NCBI RefSeq assembly: GCF_007655005.1
Contig: NZ_SZVW01000018.1
Coordinates: 141,191 to 205,190 of the forward strand
Source of the DNA: Streptomyces tibetensis
GTDB taxonomy: Bacteria > Actinomycetota > Actinomycetes > Streptomycetales > Streptomycetaceae
Length of the DNA: 64,000 bases
Direction of reading: 5' to 3'
In this document: in pieces, positions 34,459 to 43,589 of the stretch
Numbering within the stretch: the stretch's first letter is position 1
Layout: the number at the start of each line of letters is the position of its first letter
Translations under genes and position numbers: made by a program
The notes under the pieces: generated by a model
Told to the model about the DNA's origin: nothing
Databases searched by the model: none
Seen by the model: the letters and a program-made list of their open reading frames with translations, nothing else

Positions 34459-35741
34459 GCCGCCTCCCCGTGTGCCAGGCCGGGCCGGCCCAGGACCATC
34501 GCGGTCTGGAAGCCGCCGAAGCCGCTGCCGACGCTGAGGACCCGGTCCATGCGGTGCTCGCGAGCCGTCACCGGCACGTAGTCGAGGTCGCACTCGGGGT
34601 CGGGCGTGGACAGGTTGGCCGTCGGCGGGACGACCTGGTGGCGCAGGGCGAGGGCGCAGGCGGCGATCTCCAGGGAGCCGATGGCGCCGAGCGAGTGCCC
34701 GATCATCGACTTGATGGAGCTGACCGGCACCTCGTGGGCCCGCTGCCCGAGACTGCGCTTGAACGCGGCGGTCTCGTGCCGGTCGTTCTGCTTGGTGCCC
34801 GAGCCGTGCGCGTTGATGTAGTCGATGCCCTCGGGGTCGAGTCGCGCCCGGTCCAGGGCGACCCGGACGGCCTCGGCCATCTCCCGGCCGTCGGGCTTGA
34901 GTCCGGTCATGTGGAAGGCGTTGCTGCGTCCGGCGAAGCCGAGGATCTCGGCGTACACGGTGGCGCCGCGGCGTCTGGCCGACTCCAGCTCCTCGAGCAC
35001 CATGACGGCGGAGCCCTCGCCCAGGACGAAGCCGTCACGGCGCCCGTCGAAGGGCCGGGAGGCGTGCCGGGGGTCGTCGTTGTTGGCGGTGGTGGCCTTG
35101 ATGGCGTCGAAGCAGGCGGAGGTGATCGGCGACAGCGGCGCGTCGGTGGCCCCGGCGAGCACGATGTCGGCCGTGCCCTCCTCGATCAGCTGGACGCCGT
35201 GCCCGATGGCGTCCAGACCCGAGGTGCAGCCGGTGGAGATCAGCGCGACCGGCCCTTCGGCACCCGCCTGGCGGGCCACCTCGACGGCGAGGGTGCTGGG
35301 CACCATGTAGCCGTACAGGTGGGGGACGCCGTAGCTGTGGTCGACCAGCCAGTCCCGGCCGCCGTCGGAGAGGACCGCGTACTCCTCCTCCAGGCCCATG
35401 GTGCAGCCGACGGCGCTGCCGATGCTGACGCCGACCCGTTCCGGGTCGGTGCCGGGCAGTTCGATCCCGCTGTCGGCGACGGCCTCCCGGGCGGCGACGA
35501 CCGCGAACTGGCCGGCCCGGTCCATCCGGCGGGCCTCCTGAGGGGTGAGCCCCGCGGCGAGCGGATCGAAGTCGCACTCGGCGGCGACCTGTGAGCGGAA
35601 CCCCGCCGGGTCGAAGAGGCTGATGCGGCGGGTGGCGGTGCGTCCGGCGGTGAGCAGGTCCCAGTAGGCGTCCCGCCCGATCCCGCCGGGTGCGACGGCT
35701 CCCACGCCGGTGATCACCGCGCGTCGGTGTCCGGACGTCAT
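34455..35741 (-). CDS. Ketosynthase alpha subunit
   Basis: The 428-residue condensing enzyme has Cys172 (STGCTSGLDA), His in INAHGSGTKQND and His in MIGHSLGAIGS, plus a GFVLGEG loop. With the CLF it extends malonyl units into the aromatic polyketide precursor. No dedicated starter ketosynthase or acyltransferase is seen, so an acetate starter and borrowing of the fatty-acid malonyl transferase are likely. It overlaps both neighbours by four bases. Confidence 0.97.
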   Translation of the reverse strand: MTSGHRRAVITGVGAVAPGGIGRDAYWDLLTAGRTATRRISLFDPAGFRSQVAAECDFDPLAAGLTPQEARRMDRAGQFAVVAAREAVADSGIELPGTDPERVGVSIGSAVGCTMGLEEEYAVLSDGGRDWLVDHSYGVPHLYGYMVPSTLAVEVARQAGAEGPVALISTGCTSGLDAIGHGVQLIEEGTADIVLAGATDAPLSPITSACFDAIKATTANNDDPRHASRPFDGRRDGFVLGEGSAVMVLEELESARRRGATVYAEILGFAGRSNAFHMTGLKPDGREMAEAVRVALDRARLDPEGIDYINAHGSGTKQNDRHETAAFKRSLGQRAHEVPVSSIKSMIGHSLGAIGSLEIAACALALRHQVVPPTANLSTPDPECDLDYVPVTAREHRMDRVLSVGSGFGGFQTAMVLGRPGLAHGEAA

Positions 35742-36169
35742 CGGGCCGCTCCCACATCGGGGTTGCCCGCGGACGCGTCGAGCGGCTGTTCGGTGTCGAC
35801 GTGGCCCAGTTCGGGGCGGGGCGCGAGCGGGGAGAGGTGGAAGACCGCCTCGGCCGGCACGGACCCGGTGTTCACCAGGCGGTGGCGGACCCCGATGGGC
35901 ACCAGCAGCGAGTCGCCGGGGCCGAGCTCGACCGGGGGGCCACCGTCCAGTGTCATCTCCAGCCGGCCCTGGACGACGTGCAGGAACTCCTCGGAGTACG
36001 GATGGAGGTGCTCGGTGACGTGGTGGCCGGGGGCCAGCCGCAGTACGCCGCCGAAGCCCGAGGTGCAGCCCACGGTCTTGGGGCTGAGGGTGACGCGGAT
36101 GTCGCCGCCGCGCTTGGTGTTGGCGGCGACCTCGTGCGCGGAGACCCTGGTGGTGGCGGGGGCGCTCAT
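35738..36169 (-). CDS. Cupin-family polyketide cyclase/oxygenase (WhiE-ORFII-like)
   Basis: A 143-residue single-domain cupin with HLHPYSEEFLHVVQGRLEM (motif 1) and PIGVRHRLVN (motif 2). Related small cupins (WhiE ORFII, CurC) accompany KS genes in spore-pigment and pentangular polyphenol clusters, where they are proposed to act in ring folding. The metal-binding His and Glu residues are present. It overlaps the cyclase and KS-alpha genes by ATGA. Confidence 0.87.
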   Translation of the reverse strand: MSAPATTRVSAHEVAANTKRGGDIRVTLSPKTVGCTSGFGGVLRLAPGHHVTEHLHPYSEEFLHVVQGRLEMTLDGGPPVELGPGDSLLVPIGVRHRLVNTGSVPAEAVFHLSPLAPRPELGHVDTEQPLDASAGNPDVGAAR

Positions 36170-36537
36170 CGGGCACCGCCCAGGTTCGCCGAGCGCGGGG
36201 CGCTGGTCCGCGGCCCCTCCTGGGGCGTCCAGGAGTAGAAGGGCACGGCCATGGCGTCCTTGGGCTCGCGCCAGTCGGGGTCGTAGGGCGAGATGAACCG
36301 GCCGAGCCGGGTGTTGATCTCCTCGTAGAGCGGGTGGCTGCGCGCCTTGTACAGATTCGGCGCGATGTCCTCGTCGGCCTCCACCAGGTGGAAGTACAGG
36401 TTGTGGAAGGCGAACAGCGTCCGCCTCGACACCCCCACCAGATGCGGCAGTTCGGTGCTGTCCGAATCGGCGAAGACCTGCGCGACGCCCTCGGCGTCGG
36501 CGAGGTCCATCCTCGCCACGATCAGCGTTCGGTGCAC
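36166..36537 (-). CDS. TcmI-family polyketide cyclase
   Basis: A 123-residue cyclase of the TcmI/WhiE-ORFVII family: HRTLIVARMDLADAEGVA, TELPHLVGVSRRTLF, FHLVEADEDI and YDPDWREPKDAMA. TcmI closes a later ring on the partly folded polyketide. GTG 36537 is the family-conserved start with GGGAGGAC immediately before it; the ATG at 36570 would add 11 residues. It is the first gene of the 10-kb core operon, with SARP heptamers 35-63 bases upstream. Confidence 0.92.
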   Translation of the reverse strand: MHRTLIVARMDLADAEGVAQVFADSDSTELPHLVGVSRRTLFAFHNLYFHLVEADEDIAPNLYKARSHPLYEEINTRLGRFISPYDPDWREPKDAMAVPFYSWTPQEGPRTSAPRSANLGGAR

Positions 36538-36571
36538 GATGTCCTCCCGGCTTGTCGGTGCTGTGTTCACC

Positions 36572-36600
36572 CTGGTCGGCGGGGGTCGAGACGCTCTCGA
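36572..36600 (-). promoter_or_regulatory. Candidate SARP box upstream of the core PKS operon
   Basis: On the minus strand TCGAGAG (36594-36600) and TCGACCC (36583-36589) are 11 bp apart, followed in the same phase by CGACCAG (36572-36578). SARP proteins bind direct heptamer repeats of TCGAGNN type in 11-bp phase. The site lies 35 bases before the cyclase start. I see no clear -10. Confidence 0.7.
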
Positions 36601-36653
36601 AGGCGCCTGGAGAACTGCTGACGGGCCCGGTGCCGCGGGCGGCAGACAGCACG

Positions 36654-36687
36654 ACGGCCCGCCGCACCGAGGGGTGCGGCGGGCCGT
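36654..36687 (-). terminator. Terminator after the SARP gene
   Basis: A perfect 15-bp stem (36654-36668 with 36673-36687) with loop GAGG, 12 bases beyond the SARP stop. It insulates the regulator from the PKS operon promoter. Confidence 0.9.
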
Positions 36688-36698
36688 GAGGGGTCCTG

Positions 36699-38639
36699 CT
36701 ACCGGCGGACGTCGGCCTTCATCAGGGTGACGCCGCTGCCGCCGACGACACCGGCGCCGACCATCCGGCCGTTCGGTACGTCGCCCGCGGGCGTGCCCCG
36801 TGACAGGAGGATCAGGGCCTGCCGGATGAGCCGGGGCACGGAGTACAGCAGCTCGGCTTCCGGCGTCAGGTGCTCCTGTACGAGGTGGACGTCGACGAGG
36901 TATTCGAGGAGTGTCTCGGCGTCTCCGGTGCCGGGGCGCAGCCGTGTCACCACCTCGCCGAGGCTCCAGCGGCGCTCACGCTGGAGCAGCAGGCGCAGCA
37001 ACTCGCGTGAACGGGCGGGCAGATGACGGTGGCTCGCGGCCACGGTGGTCATCAGCGACTGGGTGCCGTCGGGGAGTTCGAGCAGCATCCGGGGGTTGCC
37101 GCGCAGCCGCAGCGCCAGCCGGGCCGCCGACCAGCCGGGCCGGGCGGTGAGCCGGCCGGCCACCGCCCTGATCGCCAGGGGCAGTCCCTCGCACAGCCCC
37201 ATCAGTTCCTGCACGGCCGTGGGGTCCTCCTGCCGCGAGCGCTCCCCGGCGACCCGGTCGTAGAGCTGGAGGGACTCCTCCGGGGACAGGGCGGGGAGCA
37301 CGATCTTGCGGCCCGTGGACAGGCTGTGCGCCCGGTAGCGGTTGGTGGCGATCACCGCGCAGCCGGATCCGCCCGGCAGGACGGCACGGATCTGGGAGGC
37401 GGTGAGCGCGTCGTCGACCACGACGAGCACCCGGCGGTCGGCGGTCCAGGTGCGGAAGAGCCTGCTGAGCTCGTCGAGCCCGCTGGGCTGTTTCTCGCGC
37501 TGGATGCCGCAGGCGGTGAGGCAGGCCGATAGCACGTCGGCGAGCTGCTGGGAGCCCTCGCCGACGGCGGACAGGTCGATGAAGAGCTGCCCGTCCGGGA
37601 AGCGCGGGCGCAGCCGGTGCGCGGCACGCACGGCGAAGGCGCTCTTGCCGACACCGGGCGGGCCGTGCACCTCCACCACCCGCATGCCGGTGCTGGGCCG
37701 GTCCGCGCCGAGGAAGGTCTCCAGCTGGTCGAGTTCGCGTTCGCGTCCGACGAAGTCAGCTATATCGGCGGGGAGTTGGGCCGGGCCCGGCACGAGGCGG
37801 CGCCCGCCGGGCACGGTGTCGCTCTTGGCCGGGGCCGGCCCCCTGAGGTGGCCGCGGTCGGCGAGCACCTCCTGGTGGAGCCGCTGGAGCTGCGCGGAGG
37901 GCTCCAGTCCGAGTTCCTCGACGAGATGGCTGCGCAGGGTGCGGAAGGTGTTGAGGGCGTCGGGGCGGCGGCCGCAGCGGTGCAGGGCCCTCATCAGCTG
38001 CCCGGCGAACGCCTCGTGGGTGGGGTGGGCGCGGAAGGCCTCGGACAGCTCGTCCAGGACGGCGTGGTGGCGACCGAGTTCGAGCTCCAAGGAGAAACGT
38101 TGCTCCTGGACGCTCTTACGGCGCTCCTCCAGCTGGGTGGACCAGGCCGACAGCCGGCGTCCGGTGCTGATGTCGACGAGGGCTCCGCCGTGCCACAGGG
38201 AAAGCGCCGTCTTGAGAGTGGAGGCCGCCTCCTCCTCCCCCGCGCCGGTGCGGAGCTGCGCCAGGCCCTGCTCGGTGAGCTGGTCGAACCGGTAGGCGTC
38301 CACCGACTGCTTGTCGTCCAGTCGCAGTTCGTAGCCGCCCACCCTGGTCAGGATCGCGGGGCAGCCGTGCGGTGGACGGGAGCCGAAAGCCGCACCGTGC
38401 TGTCCGGTGGCCAGCAGCAGTCTGCGGCGCAGTTGATAAATGTAGGTTTGCAAGGTGGTCAGCGCGCTGAGCGGTGGGTGGTCCTCCCACAGTTCCTCGC
38501 ACAGCTGGTCCACGCTGACCAGCGAGTTGGCATTGAGCACCAGCAGGGCGAGCACCTGACGCAGCTTGGGGGCCGACGGTGTGACGTCCTCCCCGTTCCT
38601 GCGTATTCGCATCGAGCCCAGCAGACCGATCTCTATCAC
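36699..38639 (-). CDS. SARP-family regulator with NB-ARC ATPase domain
   Basis: The 646-residue protein starts with an OmpR-type winged helix (about 1-95; SAPKLRQVLALLVLNAN), then a BTAD domain to ~250 and an NB-ARC module with Walker A GPPGVGKSAF and Walker B RRVLVVVDD. It is a medium-size SARP, shorter than AfsR because the TPR domain is missing. It is the probable pathway activator. GTG 38639 places IEIGLLGSMRIRRNG at the N-terminus and has GGGGGA upstream. It lies between the core operon and the amide-ligase operon. Confidence 0.93.
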   Translation of the reverse strand: MIEIGLLGSMRIRRNGEDVTPSAPKLRQVLALLVLNANSLVSVDQLCEELWEDHPPLSALTTLQTYIYQLRRRLLLATGQHGAAFGSRPPHGCPAILTRVGGYELRLDDKQSVDAYRFDQLTEQGLAQLRTGAGEEEAASTLKTALSLWHGGALVDISTGRRLSAWSTQLEERRKSVQEQRFSLELELGRHHAVLDELSEAFRAHPTHEAFAGQLMRALHRCGRRPDALNTFRTLRSHLVEELGLEPSAQLQRLHQEVLADRGHLRGPAPAKSDTVPGGRRLVPGPAQLPADIADFVGRERELDQLETFLGADRPSTGMRVVEVHGPPGVGKSAFAVRAAHRLRPRFPDGQLFIDLSAVGEGSQQLADVLSACLTACGIQREKQPSGLDELSRLFRTWTADRRVLVVVDDALTASQIRAVLPGGSGCAVIATNRYRAHSLSTGRKIVLPALSPEESLQLYDRVAGERSRQEDPTAVQELMGLCEGLPLAIRAVAGRLTARPGWSAARLALRLRGNPRMLLELPDGTQSLMTTVAASHRHLPARSRELLRLLLQRERRWSLGEVVTRLRPGTGDAETLLEYLVDVHLVQEHLTPEAELLYSVPRLIRQALILLSRGTPAGDVPNGRMVGAGVVGGSGVTLMKADVRR

Positions 38640-38958
38640 TGCATTCCCCCTGAGTGAGCCGCCTCTGTGGGGTGGCGGCCATCGGTTATTCACCTTCCTG
38701 CGTCACTCATTTTTAAGCGAAACATCAAACGCTCAGAGGGGCGGAAAAATTACCCGCCTTTTACTCGGGGAATTATGCTTCGCCGAAAAAGAAGTTGAAA
38801 CCAGCAATATCCCTGCACGCACCGGAGACGGGAATAGAAACCGATTACCACATTCCCGCTCTTTGCCTTCTCGCATCCTATGCTTCGCACACATGGATGA
38901 CAAGGCGCACATTTCTGCGCGGGGTGTGGCGGCGGTCAGGGTGTGGCGGCGAGCGCCC
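38640..38958. promoter_or_regulatory. AT-rich control region upstream of the SARP gene
   Basis: The 319 bases hold no gene and are clearly lower in GC than the rest of the cluster. TATGCTTCGC occurs exactly at 38774-38783 and 38879-38888, 105 bp apart. On the minus strand CATAAT (near 38771-38776) could be a -10 with TTCAAC 16 bp upstream. GGCGG and CCGCC near 38738-38760 form a short hairpin followed by TTTT on the plus strand. Confidence 0.5.
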
Positions 38959-40830
38959 TCACATGCGCAGCTCGACCCCGTACTCGGCAAGCCACGTGTT
39001 CAGCTGGAGCACCATCTCCATGCTCGCCCGCTCCACCCACGCGAAGGCACCGCTGGGCGCCGCCGCCGCGCCCAGCGCCACCCGGGTCGCCTCGGCGTCC
39101 AGCAGCGGGGCGACCGGCGCCTCCTGGTCCGCGGCCACGTCCCCGAAACGGTGGCGTACGAACTCGCCGTACGCCGCCTCCTGGACGGTCGGGTAGGCGC
39201 TCTTGGGCCGGTTGAGCACCCGCTCCGGCAGCAGGTCGGCGACCGCGGCCCGCAGCAGGCTCTTCTCCTGTCCGTTCACCCGCTTCAGCTCGGCCGGCAC
39301 GTTGTAGACGTACTCCACCAGCGCCCGGTCGCAGAACGGCGGGCGCAGCTGCACCCCGTGCGCCATGCTCATCCGGTCGGCCCGGTCCAGATGGGTCGGG
39401 GCCCACCGGGTCAGCGCCAGATAGGTGACCTCGCGCGCCCTGCGCTCGGCCGGGCTCTCCCCGGCCACCTGCGGGACCTCGGTGAGCGCGTCGCGGTAGT
39501 GCTGGTCGGCGTACTCCATGAAGTCCAGCTCCTTGCGGAGCGTACGGTCCACCAGCGAGCAGCCGAGACCGCCCGCGGCCGCGTCGTGCCCGCGCTCGAA
39601 GGAGACCCACGGGAAGGTCGTGGAGTTGCTGTGGGCCGGGTCGTACGCCCAGAAGTAGCCGTTGAACACCTCGTCCGCGGTCTCCCCGGAGAGCACCGCG
39701 GTGATCCCCGCGCCGCGCAGCGCCTCGAAGAACAGCAGCAGCGAGACGTCCATGTCGCCGAGCGGCGAGGGCGCGTCCTGGCTGCGCAGCGCGGCGGCGT
39801 GCGTCTTCGGATCGGCGAGGGCCGCCGTGTCCAGCAGGATCTCGGTGTGCTCGGTTCCGATGTGTTCGGCCGCGAGGGCCGCGTAGGGGGCGTCCGGGGT
39901 GGCGCGCATGGTCGGGTGCGGCTCGAAGTTCTCCGCGTAACCGGAGAAGTTCACCGAGAACGACCGCAGGACGCCCCCGTCCGCACGGCGCCGGCGGGCC
40001 GCGAGCGCGGTCAGCGCGCTGGAGTCGATCCCCCCGGACAGCATCGCGCCGACCGGCACGTCCGCGCGCAGGTGGGTGGCGACCGCCTCCGCCAGCAGCC
40101 GGCGCACCGTGGCCACGGTGGTCTCCAGGCTGTCGGTGTGCGGGCGGGCGGGCAGCGACCAGTAGCGCCGGTGGCCGGTGCCCGGCGCCCGCACGGTCAT
40201 CGTGTGACCGGGCAGCACTTCGCGCGTGCCCCGGAACACTCCGGTGCCCGGCTTGCGGCTGTGCGCGAACAGCTCCCGCAGCCCGTCGGCGTCGACCACC
40301 GGCCGCACCGCCGGATGCGCCAGCAGCGCCTTGGGCTCGGAGCCGAAGACCACACCGGACGGGGTCAGGAAGTAGCACAGCGGTTTCACCCCCAACCGGT
40401 CCCGGGCCAGCAGCAGTTCCTGCCGCCGCACGTCCCACACGGCCAGGGCGAACAGGCCCTCCAGCCGCTCCGGGAACGCGGCACCCCACTCCAGGTAGGC
40501 GTGCAGCGCCACCTCCGCGTCACCGTCCGAGGTGAATCGGTGTCCCTTCGCGGCCAGTTCGCGGCGCAGCTCCACATGATTGGTGACGCTGCCGTCCAGG
40601 GTCAGCACGGCCACCGGGCTGCCGGCTTCCGACTCCACCACGGCCGGCTGCCCCACCGGCTCGGAACCCAGCAGGGCGAGCCTTCGGTGGGTCAGCGCCG
40701 CATGGCCCTCGATCCACTCGCCGAAGCCGTCCGGGCCGCGGTGTGCGAGCGCCGCCGCCATCGCCCGTACGGTGGGCGCCTCCGGTGTCAGGTCCCGCTC
40801 GAAGTCCACCCAGCCGGCGATTCCGCTCAT
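38959..40830 (-). CDS. Asparagine-synthase-like amide ligase lacking the glutaminase Cys
   Basis: A 623-residue AsnB homologue with an N-terminal class-II glutaminase domain and a C-terminal ATP pyrophosphatase domain (SGGIDSS, residues 265-270). The start is MSGIAGWVDF: the nucleophilic Cys2 that releases ammonia from glutamine is Ser (AGC). The AMP-forming half looks intact. Cluster homologues make amides (fredericamycin FdmV, tetracycline OxyD) or attach an amino acid (pradimicin PdmN). Here free ammonia or an amine is the likely nucleophile. Its start overlaps the upstream gene. Confidence 0.9.
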   Translation of the reverse strand: MSGIAGWVDFERDLTPEAPTVRAMAAALAHRGPDGFGEWIEGHAALTHRRLALLGSEPVGQPAVVESEAGSPVAVLTLDGSVTNHVELRRELAAKGHRFTSDGDAEVALHAYLEWGAAFPERLEGLFALAVWDVRRQELLLARDRLGVKPLCYFLTPSGVVFGSEPKALLAHPAVRPVVDADGLRELFAHSRKPGTGVFRGTREVLPGHTMTVRAPGTGHRRYWSLPARPHTDSLETTVATVRRLLAEAVATHLRADVPVGAMLSGGIDSSALTALAARRRRADGGVLRSFSVNFSGYAENFEPHPTMRATPDAPYAALAAEHIGTEHTEILLDTAALADPKTHAAALRSQDAPSPLGDMDVSLLLFFEALRGAGITAVLSGETADEVFNGYFWAYDPAHSNSTTFPWVSFERGHDAAAGGLGCSLVDRTLRKELDFMEYADQHYRDALTEVPQVAGESPAERRAREVTYLALTRWAPTHLDRADRMSMAHGVQLRPPFCDRALVEYVYNVPAELKRVNGQEKSLLRAAVADLLPERVLNRPKSAYPTVQEAAYGEFVRHRFGDVAADQEAPVAPLLDAEATRVALGAAAAPSGAFAWVERASMEMVLQLNTWLAEYGVELRM

Positions 40831-41360
40831 CGTGACGTCCTTTCGCTCTCTGCGTCTGATGGGGGTGCGCTGTTCTCCGCCGGGGCGTGGGTGACGAGGG
40901 TGACCTCCACCAGGGAGAGCCCGTGCCGGGCGACTGCCTCCCGGAACTCGCCGAGTCCGGGCGCCCCTTCGCCGAGCACCGCGATCCCGAGCCGGCGCGG
41001 GGCCTCCTCCCCGTAGCGGCGGTACAGCTCCAGATAGCCGCGCGCGCTGCGCTCCGCGTCGTCGACCAGGGCGAACCGCACCGGCCGCCGCTGCCCGCGC
41101 CAGGTCAGCTCGCCCGGCGAGCCGCCCGCGAAGTTGTGCCGCCAGCCGCTGCCGGTCGCCACCACCAGCGCGCCACCGAGGGTGTGCACCCCGGCGGGCA
41201 CGGTGTACGGCCGCCCGCTGCGCCGTCCCGTGAAGTGCAGCAGCGCGAGCCGCTCGGCCACCGGGCCGGGCTCGGGGCGGGACAGCAGCTCCCGCATCCG
41301 GGCATCGGCCACCGCCCGCTCCGGCCCCTCCGGCAGACGGCGTACGACGACGGGGCTCAT
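40827..41360 (-). CDS. DDN-type (F420-dependent nitroreductase-like) protein
   Basis: A 177-residue split-barrel protein. LLHFTGRRSGRPYTVPAGVH and VVATGSGWRHNFAGGSPGELTW match the deazaflavin-dependent nitroreductase (DDN) family, which uses F420H2 in actinobacteria. It may reduce a quinone or an enone in the pathway; the cofactor is inferred from the family. Start and stop overlap both neighbours (ATGA), making a three-gene operon. Confidence 0.78.
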   Translation of the reverse strand: MSPVVVRRLPEGPERAVADARMRELLSRPEPGPVAERLALLHFTGRRSGRPYTVPAGVHTLGGALVVATGSGWRHNFAGGSPGELTWRGQRRPVRFALVDDAERSARGYLELYRRYGEEAPRRLGIAVLGEGAPGLGEFREAVARHGLSLVEVTLVTHAPAENSAPPSDAESERTSR

Positions 41361-41806
41361 GACAGCACCACCGCGGCGGCGGTCAGTGCGCAGCCCGCGA
41401 TCGCGAGGCAGGTGCGCACCAGGTGCCAGCCGCGCCAGGCCGGGCGGGGGTCCCGCCAGCCGGGGCCGAGGTCCTCGGGCCGGGTCCGCTTGACCGTCCG
41501 GTTGATCGGCACGTTCCGGGTCTGCGACACCACGGCCACCCCCGCCATGCACAGCGCGGCGGCCGCGAACAGCACCCGGGGGCCGTCCGACGCCCGTATC
41601 GCGAGCCCCACGTCCACGGCCGTGGAGCCGGTGACGATGAACGGCATGATCCGGTCGTAGCGTCTGCCCAGCAGGATGTGCGTGGACACGTACCGCTCCG
41701 GGGACATCGCGACCAGCGCGGGCATCACGCTCACCGCGACCGCGAAGAGCACCCCCGCCACCAGGCCGGTGCCCGTCAGCACCAGCACGCTGAAAGCCTC
41801 CACCAC
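41357..41806 (-). CDS. DUF1772 (anthrone-oxygenase-like) membrane protein
   Basis: A 149-residue protein with four hydrophobic segments and the DUF1772 pattern (TGTGLVAGVLFAVAVSVMPAL; NVPINRTVKR). Fungal relatives act as anthrone oxygenases in aromatic polyketide pathways, so ring oxidation at the membrane is possible but unproven. It starts the operon that ends with the amide ligase and is divergent from an FAD monooxygenase. Confidence 0.78.
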   Translation of the reverse strand: MVEAFSVLVLTGTGLVAGVLFAVAVSVMPALVAMSPERYVSTHILLGRRYDRIMPFIVTGSTAVDVGLAIRASDGPRVLFAAAALCMAGVAVVSQTRNVPINRTVKRTRPEDLGPGWRDPRPAWRGWHLVRTCLAIAGCALTAAAVVLS

Positions 41807-41868
41807 CGCTTCCGCCCTCCTTCGAGCCTTGCGCCGTCCTTCGGGCCTGGCCCGAACCTGTCAGCCGC

Positions 41869-41886
41869 CCCTCGCACGACACTCGA
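41869..41886 (-). promoter_or_regulatory. Candidate SARP box between the divergent DUF1772 and FAD-monooxygenase genes
   Basis: On the minus strand TCGAGTG (41880-41886) and GCGAGGG (41869-41875) are in 11-bp phase. The leading context CAGGCG, two bases, then TTCGAG resembles the box upstream of the core operon. It could serve either of the divergent promoters; the minus-strand match is better. Confidence 0.5.
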
Positions 41887-42011
41887 ATCCGCCTGGGAGC
41901 GCACCGCTTCGCGACGGTTCCGCTCGCCCGCGCCGCAAGCCCTGTTCGAGGGGCGGGGTGTTGCATCGGCCCGCCGAACCGAACGCGATCCACACCCTCC
42001 AAGGAGCCGGT

Positions 42012-43589
42012 ATGGCGGACGAGACGACCGAAGTACTCATCGTGGGCGGCAGCATGGTGGGGCTCGCCCAGGCCCTGTTCCTCGCCCGGCAGGGCATCCG
42101 GCCGCTGCTGGTGGAGCGGCACGCGGAGATCTCCGCGCACCCCCGGGCGCAGGCCGCGAGCCCGCGGACCATGGAGCTGCTGCGCGCGCTCGGCCTCGAG
42201 GACGCGGTACGGGCACGGGAGAACCCGCACGCCCAGTACGGCGACATCCTCCAGGCCGAGTCCCTCACCGGGGCGGAACTCGGGCGGTTCGACGGACCGT
42301 TCCGCTTCGACCGGCACGAGGTCGGCACCACCGGCTGGACCCTGATCGGGCAGGACCGGCTCGAGCCGGTGCTGCGGGAGCGGGCCGAGGAGCTCGGCGC
42401 GGACATCCGGTTCGCCACCGAGATGACGGAGTTCACCCAGGACGCGGACGGCGTCACGGCCGTCCTGCGCAGTGCGGACGACGGTTCCGAACGGACCGTG
42501 CGGGCGCGGTACCTGGTCGCGGCCGACGGTTCACGGGCACCGATCCGCACCTCGCTCGGCATCGGCCACCACGGGCCGGGGGTGTTCGGCCGGCAGATGA
42601 ACATCGTCTTCCACGCGGACCTCGACCCGTACGTGGCGGGGCGCACCTTCTTCCTCTGCTTCGTCAGCAACCCGGTCGTCAAGGGCGTGCTCGGCAAGCT
42701 CGGCGGCGCGGACTCCGACCGCTGGGTGCTCGCGCCGAGCCTGCCGCCCGGGTCCGACCACCGCGTCTTCGGCACCGAGGACTGCGTGGAGCTGGTACGG
42801 GCCGCGGTGGGCGTGCCCGATCTGCCGGTGACGGTGGAGTCCGCGACGAGCTGGGAGATCGCCGCCTGGGTCGCGGACCGCTTCCGCTCCGGACGCGTGC
42901 TGCTGGCGGGCGACTGCGCGCACGTCATGCCGCCCACCGGGGGCTTCGGCGGCAACATGGGCATCCAGGACGCGCACAACCTGGCCTGGAAGCTCGCGCG
43001 GGTGCTGCGCGGGCAGGCGGGCCCCGGCCTGCTGGACACCTACGAGCAGGAGCGGGCCCCGGTCGCCGAGTTCACCGTCGACCAGGGCGTCATCCGCTAC
43101 CTTCAGCGCAGCGGCCTCGACGAGGCGGCGGCGGCCCGGCACCGCCCCGAGACCACGGTGCTGTTCGGCCACGTGTACCGGTCGGACGCCGTCGTGCAGG
43201 AGGCCGGCGACGACGACACCGCCGTGGTCGAGGACCCGACGTCCCCCACCGGCCGCCCCGGCACCCGCGCTCCCCATCTCCCCCTGGTCCGCGAGGGCAA
43301 GGACGTCGCCCTGCACGATCTCCTCGACGGGGGTTTCTGGCTCCTCACCGGCCCGGGTGGCATGGCCTGGCAGGAGCCGGCGGCCGCGCTCGGTCTGTCC
43401 TTCCACCGGGTGGGCGCGGAGGAGCCTCCCGAGGTCGTCGAGCGTTTCCTCGCCCGCTACGGCGTCCAGCGGACCGGTGCGGTGCTGGTCCGGCCGGACG
43501 GGTTCATCGCGTGGCGTTCCGGTGGGGCGGTGGGTGAGCCTGCCGGGTCGCTGACGGCGGTACTCGACACGGTGCTGCGGCTTGCGTGA
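42012..43589 (+). CDS. FAD-dependent aromatic polyketide hydroxylase 1 (PgaE/RdmE-like)
   Basis: The 525-residue group A flavoprotein monooxygenase has the Rossmann motif VLIVGGSMVGLA, an ADGSRAPIR segment and the FAD-ribityl loop VLLAGDCAHVMPPTGGFGGN, followed by a thioredoxin-like C-terminal domain. It should hydroxylate an aromatic ring using NADPH and O2. ATG 42012 has AAGGAG six bases upstream. It is the only plus-strand biosynthetic enzyme of the cluster and is divergent from the amide-ligase operon. Confidence 0.92.
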   Translation: MADETTEVLIVGGSMVGLAQALFLARQGIRPLLVERHAEISAHPRAQAASPRTMELLRALGLEDAVRARENPHAQYGDILQAESLTGAELGRFDGPFRFDRHEVGTTGWTLIGQDRLEPVLRERAEELGADIRFATEMTEFTQDADGVTAVLRSADDGSERTVRARYLVAADGSRAPIRTSLGIGHHGPGVFGRQMNIVFHADLDPYVAGRTFFLCFVSNPVVKGVLGKLGGADSDRWVLAPSLPPGSDHRVFGTEDCVELVRAAVGVPDLPVTVESATSWEIAAWVADRFRSGRVLLAGDCAHVMPPTGGFGGNMGIQDAHNLAWKLARVLRGQAGPGLLDTYEQERAPVAEFTVDQGVIRYLQRSGLDEAAAARHRPETTVLFGHVYRSDAVVQEAGDDDTAVVEDPTSPTGRPGTRAPHLPLVREGKDVALHDLLDGGFWLLTGPGGMAWQEPAAALGLSFHRVGAEEPPEVVERFLARYGVQRTGAVLVRPDGFIAWRSGGAVGEPAGSLTAVLDTVLRLA

